A DNA stretch of 15,177 nucleotides, from positions 1 through 15,177 of the forward strand of contig JAURLR010000002.1 in assembly GCA_030831135.1 (NCBI GenBank), read 5' to 3'. Of this stretch, positions 13,017-15,177 are shown piece by piece. Both the position numbers and the translations under genes were made by a program. How positions within the stretch are numbered: position 1 is the stretch's first letter; every line of letters begins with the position of its first letter. The notes beneath the pieces are model-generated. The model was not told the origin of the DNA. It did not search any database and saw only the letters and a list, made by a program, of their open reading frames with translations. The DNA is from Alphaproteobacteria bacterium. GTDB lineage: Bacteria; Pseudomonadota; Alphaproteobacteria; UBA6615.

Positions 13017-14681
13017 TCAGGCCTTGCCCCGGAATGCATTGGTGATCGGGTAGCGGCGGTCACGGCCGAAGGAACGGCTGGTCAGCTTGACACCCGGCGG
13101 TGCCTGGCGGCGCTTGTATTCGGACAGTTCGAGCAAACGCCAGATGCGCTGCACCGTGGCCGGGTCGAACCCCTTCGCCTCCAGTTCATCACCGCCGAGA
13201 TCTTCCTCGATCAACCCGTGCAGGATCGCGTCGAGAACCTCATAGGGCGGCAGTGAATCCTCGTCCTTCTGATCCGGGCGCAATTCGGCCGAAGGCGGCT
13301 TGGTGATCATCCGGACCGGGATCACCTCTCCCGCCGGGCCATGTACACCGTCGGGATGGTGTTCGTTGCGCCAGTGGCACAAGGCGAAGACATCAGTCTT
13401 GTAGACATCCTTGATGACCGAATAACCGCCGGCCATGTCGCCATAGATCGTGGCGTAACCCACGGACATTTCCGACTTGTTGCCCGTCGTCACCAGCATC
13501 GCACCGGTCTTGTTGCTGATTGCCATCAGCAACAGGCCACGCGACCGGCTCTGGATGTTTTCCGCCGTGATGCCTTCTGCAGGTTCACCGAAGGCTTCGG
13601 TCAGCATCTCGTCAAACGCCGACATGGCCGGACCGATGCCCACCGTGTCGTATCGCGCACCCACCTTCTCGATCAGCTCACGCGCATCTTCCAGGCTGTC
13701 GTCGCTGGTATAGGGCGAGGGCATCATCACGCAATGCACGCGGTCCGCCCCCAGCGCATCGACTGCCACCACGGCGGTGATCCCGGAATCGATACCGCCC
13801 GACAGCCCGAGCACCACGCCGGGAAAACCATTCTTGTTCACATAGTCGCGCAAGCCCAGAACCATCGCCTGATAGATGCGTTCCTTGCCCTCGATCCATG
13901 CATTCACCTCGCCCTTCACGCAGGACCAGCCATCAGCCCCACGCGCCCAGTCGGTTGTCATCAGGTCTTCGGCGAACTGCTTTGCGGCCGCTGCCATGCG
14001 GCAATCCCCGTTCAGAACGAAGGACCCGCCATCAAAGACAAGCTCATCCTGCCCGCCCACCTGGTTCACATAGACCAGCGGCAGCTCGGTTTCGCTCACC
14101 CGCGCAACTGCGTGATTCATGCGGACATCCACCTTGTCCCGCTCATAGGGGCTGCCATTGATCACCACAAGGATTTCCGCGCCGGATTCCATCAGGGTCT
14201 CACAGACATCGGGCGTCCACATATCCTCGCAGACAGCCAGCCCCAGACGCACACCACGGAAGTTCACCGGGCCGGGCAGATCGCCCGCCTGAAACACGCG
14301 CTTTTCGTCAAACACGCCGTAATTGGGCAAATCCCACTTGAAGCGCAGCGTCTGCACCTTGCCGTCATCCAGAACGGCAGCGGCATTGAAGCGCCGTCCA
14401 TGTTCATCAAGCCAGGGGGTTCCGATGATCAGGCCCGGTCCGCCATCGACCGTGTCTGCCGCCAGGTCTTCCACGGCAACCATGGCCGCACGCACAAAGG
14501 CGTTCTTGAGGATCAGGTCTTCGGGCGGATAGCCGGTGATGCAGAGTTCGGTTCCCACCACCAGATCGGCGCCCGCTTCGGCAGCCTTGGCGCGGGCGGC
14601 GCGAATCTTGACGACATTGCCCTCCACATCCCCAACCACGGGGTTCAACTGGGCAAGCGAGATCTTTAGAGAATCGGTCAT
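13017..14681 (-). CDS. nadE: Glutamine-dependent NAD+ synthetase
   Basis: A 554-residue cytoplasmic enzyme that converts nicotinate adenine dinucleotide to NAD+ with ATP, taking ammonia from glutamine. The N-terminal nitrilase-type amidase domain carries the Glu-Lys-Cys triad: Glu45 (VVGTELCITGYPPEDL), Lys115 (LRFKWDLPNYGVFDE) and Cys151 (GLAVCEDMWTPDVC). The C-terminal synthetase domain has the P-loop-like LGLSGGIDSG (residues 291-300), then TTGNKSEMSVGYATIYGDMAGGYSVIKDVYKTDV and ITKPPSAELRPDQKDEDSLPPY. The two-domain architecture marks it as the glutamine-using form. The start at 14681 gives a normal N-terminus (LKISLAQLNPVVGDVEGN), although its ribosome-binding site is weak. A nicotinate phosphoribosyltransferase gene lies 76 bp upstream on the same strand, so the two NAD genes probably form one unit. 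Confidence 0.96.
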   Translation of the reverse strand: MTDSLKISLAQLNPVVGDVEGNVVKIRAARAKAAEAGADLVVGTELCITGYPPEDLILKNAFVRAAMVAVEDLAADTVDGGPGLIIGTPWLDEHGRRFNAAAVLDDGKVQTLRFKWDLPNYGVFDEKRVFQAGDLPGPVNFRGVRLGLAVCEDMWTPDVCETLMESGAEILVVINGSPYERDKVDVRMNHAVARVSETELPLVYVNQVGGQDELVFDGGSFVLNGDCRMAAAAKQFAEDLMTTDWARGADGWSCVKGEVNAWIEGKERIYQAMVLGLRDYVNKNGFPGVVLGLSGGIDSGITAVVAVDALGADRVHCVMMPSPYTSDDSLEDARELIEKVGARYDTVGIGPAMSAFDEMLTEAFGEPAEGITAENIQSRSRGLLLMAISNKTGAMLVTTGNKSEMSVGYATIYGDMAGGYSVIKDVYKTDVFALCHWRNEHHPDGVHGPAGEVIPVRMITKPPSAELRPDQKDEDSLPPYEVLDAILHGLIEEDLGGDELEAKGFDPATVQRIWRLLELSEYKRRQAPPGVKLTSRSFGRDRRYPITNAFRGKA

Positions 14682-14757
14682 GAAACAGGACTGTGCGGAT
14701 GAAAGAACGGCGGACGGTAGGCAGCGGCGCGCGGGGTGTCAACGCGGCGGAAAGGCG

Positions 14758-15177
14758 CTACTTCCGCAGCAGGAACTCGCGGCCGACCTTGACGCGCTTG
14801 GTGCCGCCATATTCGACGATGTCCGCGGTCGCGTAGGTCTGCTGCCAGTCGCCGGGCAGGAACGAACCGGTGCCGATGGCGTCAATCGGCACATCGGCAG
14901 CAGCCATCACCTTGCATTTCTCGGGGCCGAAGCCCGAGGAGGCGACAATCTTCGCCTTTTCGAATCCGCCCTCATCCAGCCGTTCGCGCAAATGCCACAG
15001 CGCGGCAGCCGAGACACCGCCGCCGATCAGATGTCGCAATTCAGCCTCTGTGCGGTAACCGCGGATCGCGTCGGGCGCGTGGCGTTCGAGCACCGCATAG
15101 CTCTGGGTGGGGTCGAGGTTCTCGATATAGCGACCGCCGGGCGTATCGAGCCGCAGGGACATCTGTCCATTGCGCAC
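14758..15177 (-). CDS. pncB: Nicotinate phosphoribosyltransferase, C-terminal part (5' end outside window)
   Basis: The visible 139-140 residues match the C-terminal part of nicotinate phosphoribosyltransferase, which makes nicotinate mononucleotide from nicotinate and PRPP in the Preiss-Handler salvage route. The best marks are KIVASSGFGPEKCKVMAAADVP followed by IDAIGTGSFLP, the phosphate-binding region of these type II PRTases, and the ending TYATADIVEYGGTKRVKVGREFLLR. The gene continues beyond the right edge, so the first visible codon (GTG) is internal. The next gene downstream is nadE, which completes the same pathway after NadD. Identification rests on the C-terminal third only; a related nicotinamide-using enzyme is less likely. 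The symbol is given by function. Confidence 0.85.
   Translation of the reverse strand: MRNGQMSLRLDTPGGRYIENLDPTQSYAVLERHAPDAIRGYRTEAELRHLIGGGVSAAALWHLRERLDEGGFEKAKIVASSGFGPEKCKVMAAADVPIDAIGTGSFLPGDWQQTYATADIVEYGGTKRVKVGREFLLRK

Noticed and set aside
13341..14669. 442-codon open frame on the + strand
   Set aside because: Antisense of nadE; His/Arg-rich nonsense-like sequence without motifs.

Overview
The window reads as a piece of alphaproteobacterial chromosome, roughly 60% GC by eye. The purL-bolA-grxD order, a stand-alone rpsD, a TrmH/TrmJ-type methyltransferase, CimA and a glutamine-dependent NAD synthetase all fit that group; a Rhodospirillales-like lineage is my guess. Nearly all space is coding. 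I see no tRNA, rRNA, CRISPR array, insertion sequence or phage gene.

Left part (1-3531, + strand): the 3' end of purL, then bolA and the monothiol glutaredoxin grxD, closed by a perfect hairpin terminator. A palindromic dispersed repeat follows, then a RarD-type permease, a VOC (glyoxalase-fold) protein with a long basic tail, and a secreted redoxin. The redoxin is the highlight. A TGA lies in frame exactly where relatives carry the first Cys of a W-C-P-x-C motif, the frame continues intact for 119 codons after it, and a hairpin with a GGTC loop starts 14 nt behind it. I read it as one selenoprotein gene (2935-3531, Sec80) with a bacterial SECIS element, not two ORFs and not a pseudogene. A second copy of the repeat and a bidirectional terminator separate it from rpsD, which is transcribed towards it.

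Middle (3712-11781): rpsD (-) has a good sigma70-type promoter. A divergent EamA-type permease (+) runs into trmJ. The remaining genes are on the minus strand, in transcription order: cysS, cimA, a terminator, a secreted DUF3179 protein, an MFS transporter, and trmJ (stop and start overlapping by one base). A second palindromic repeat family sits between cysS and cimA.

Right part (11782-15177): a gene-poor stretch of about 420 bp contains a very AT-rich island (17 G/C in 12031-12150) with a near-consensus promoter. It precedes a 48-residue disordered protein, then a translationally overlapping pair: an unknown helical protein and a four-Cys zinc-ribbon miniprotein. Convergent to these are nadE and the 3' part of a nicotinate phosphoribosyltransferase gene, which together form an NAD salvage/synthesis pair.

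Themes are housekeeping (purine, isoleucine and NAD synthesis, translation) plus thiol/selenol redox and iron-sulfur handling (GrxD-BolA, the redoxin). The least explained parts are the selenoprotein and the 12.0-13.0 kb small-gene region.
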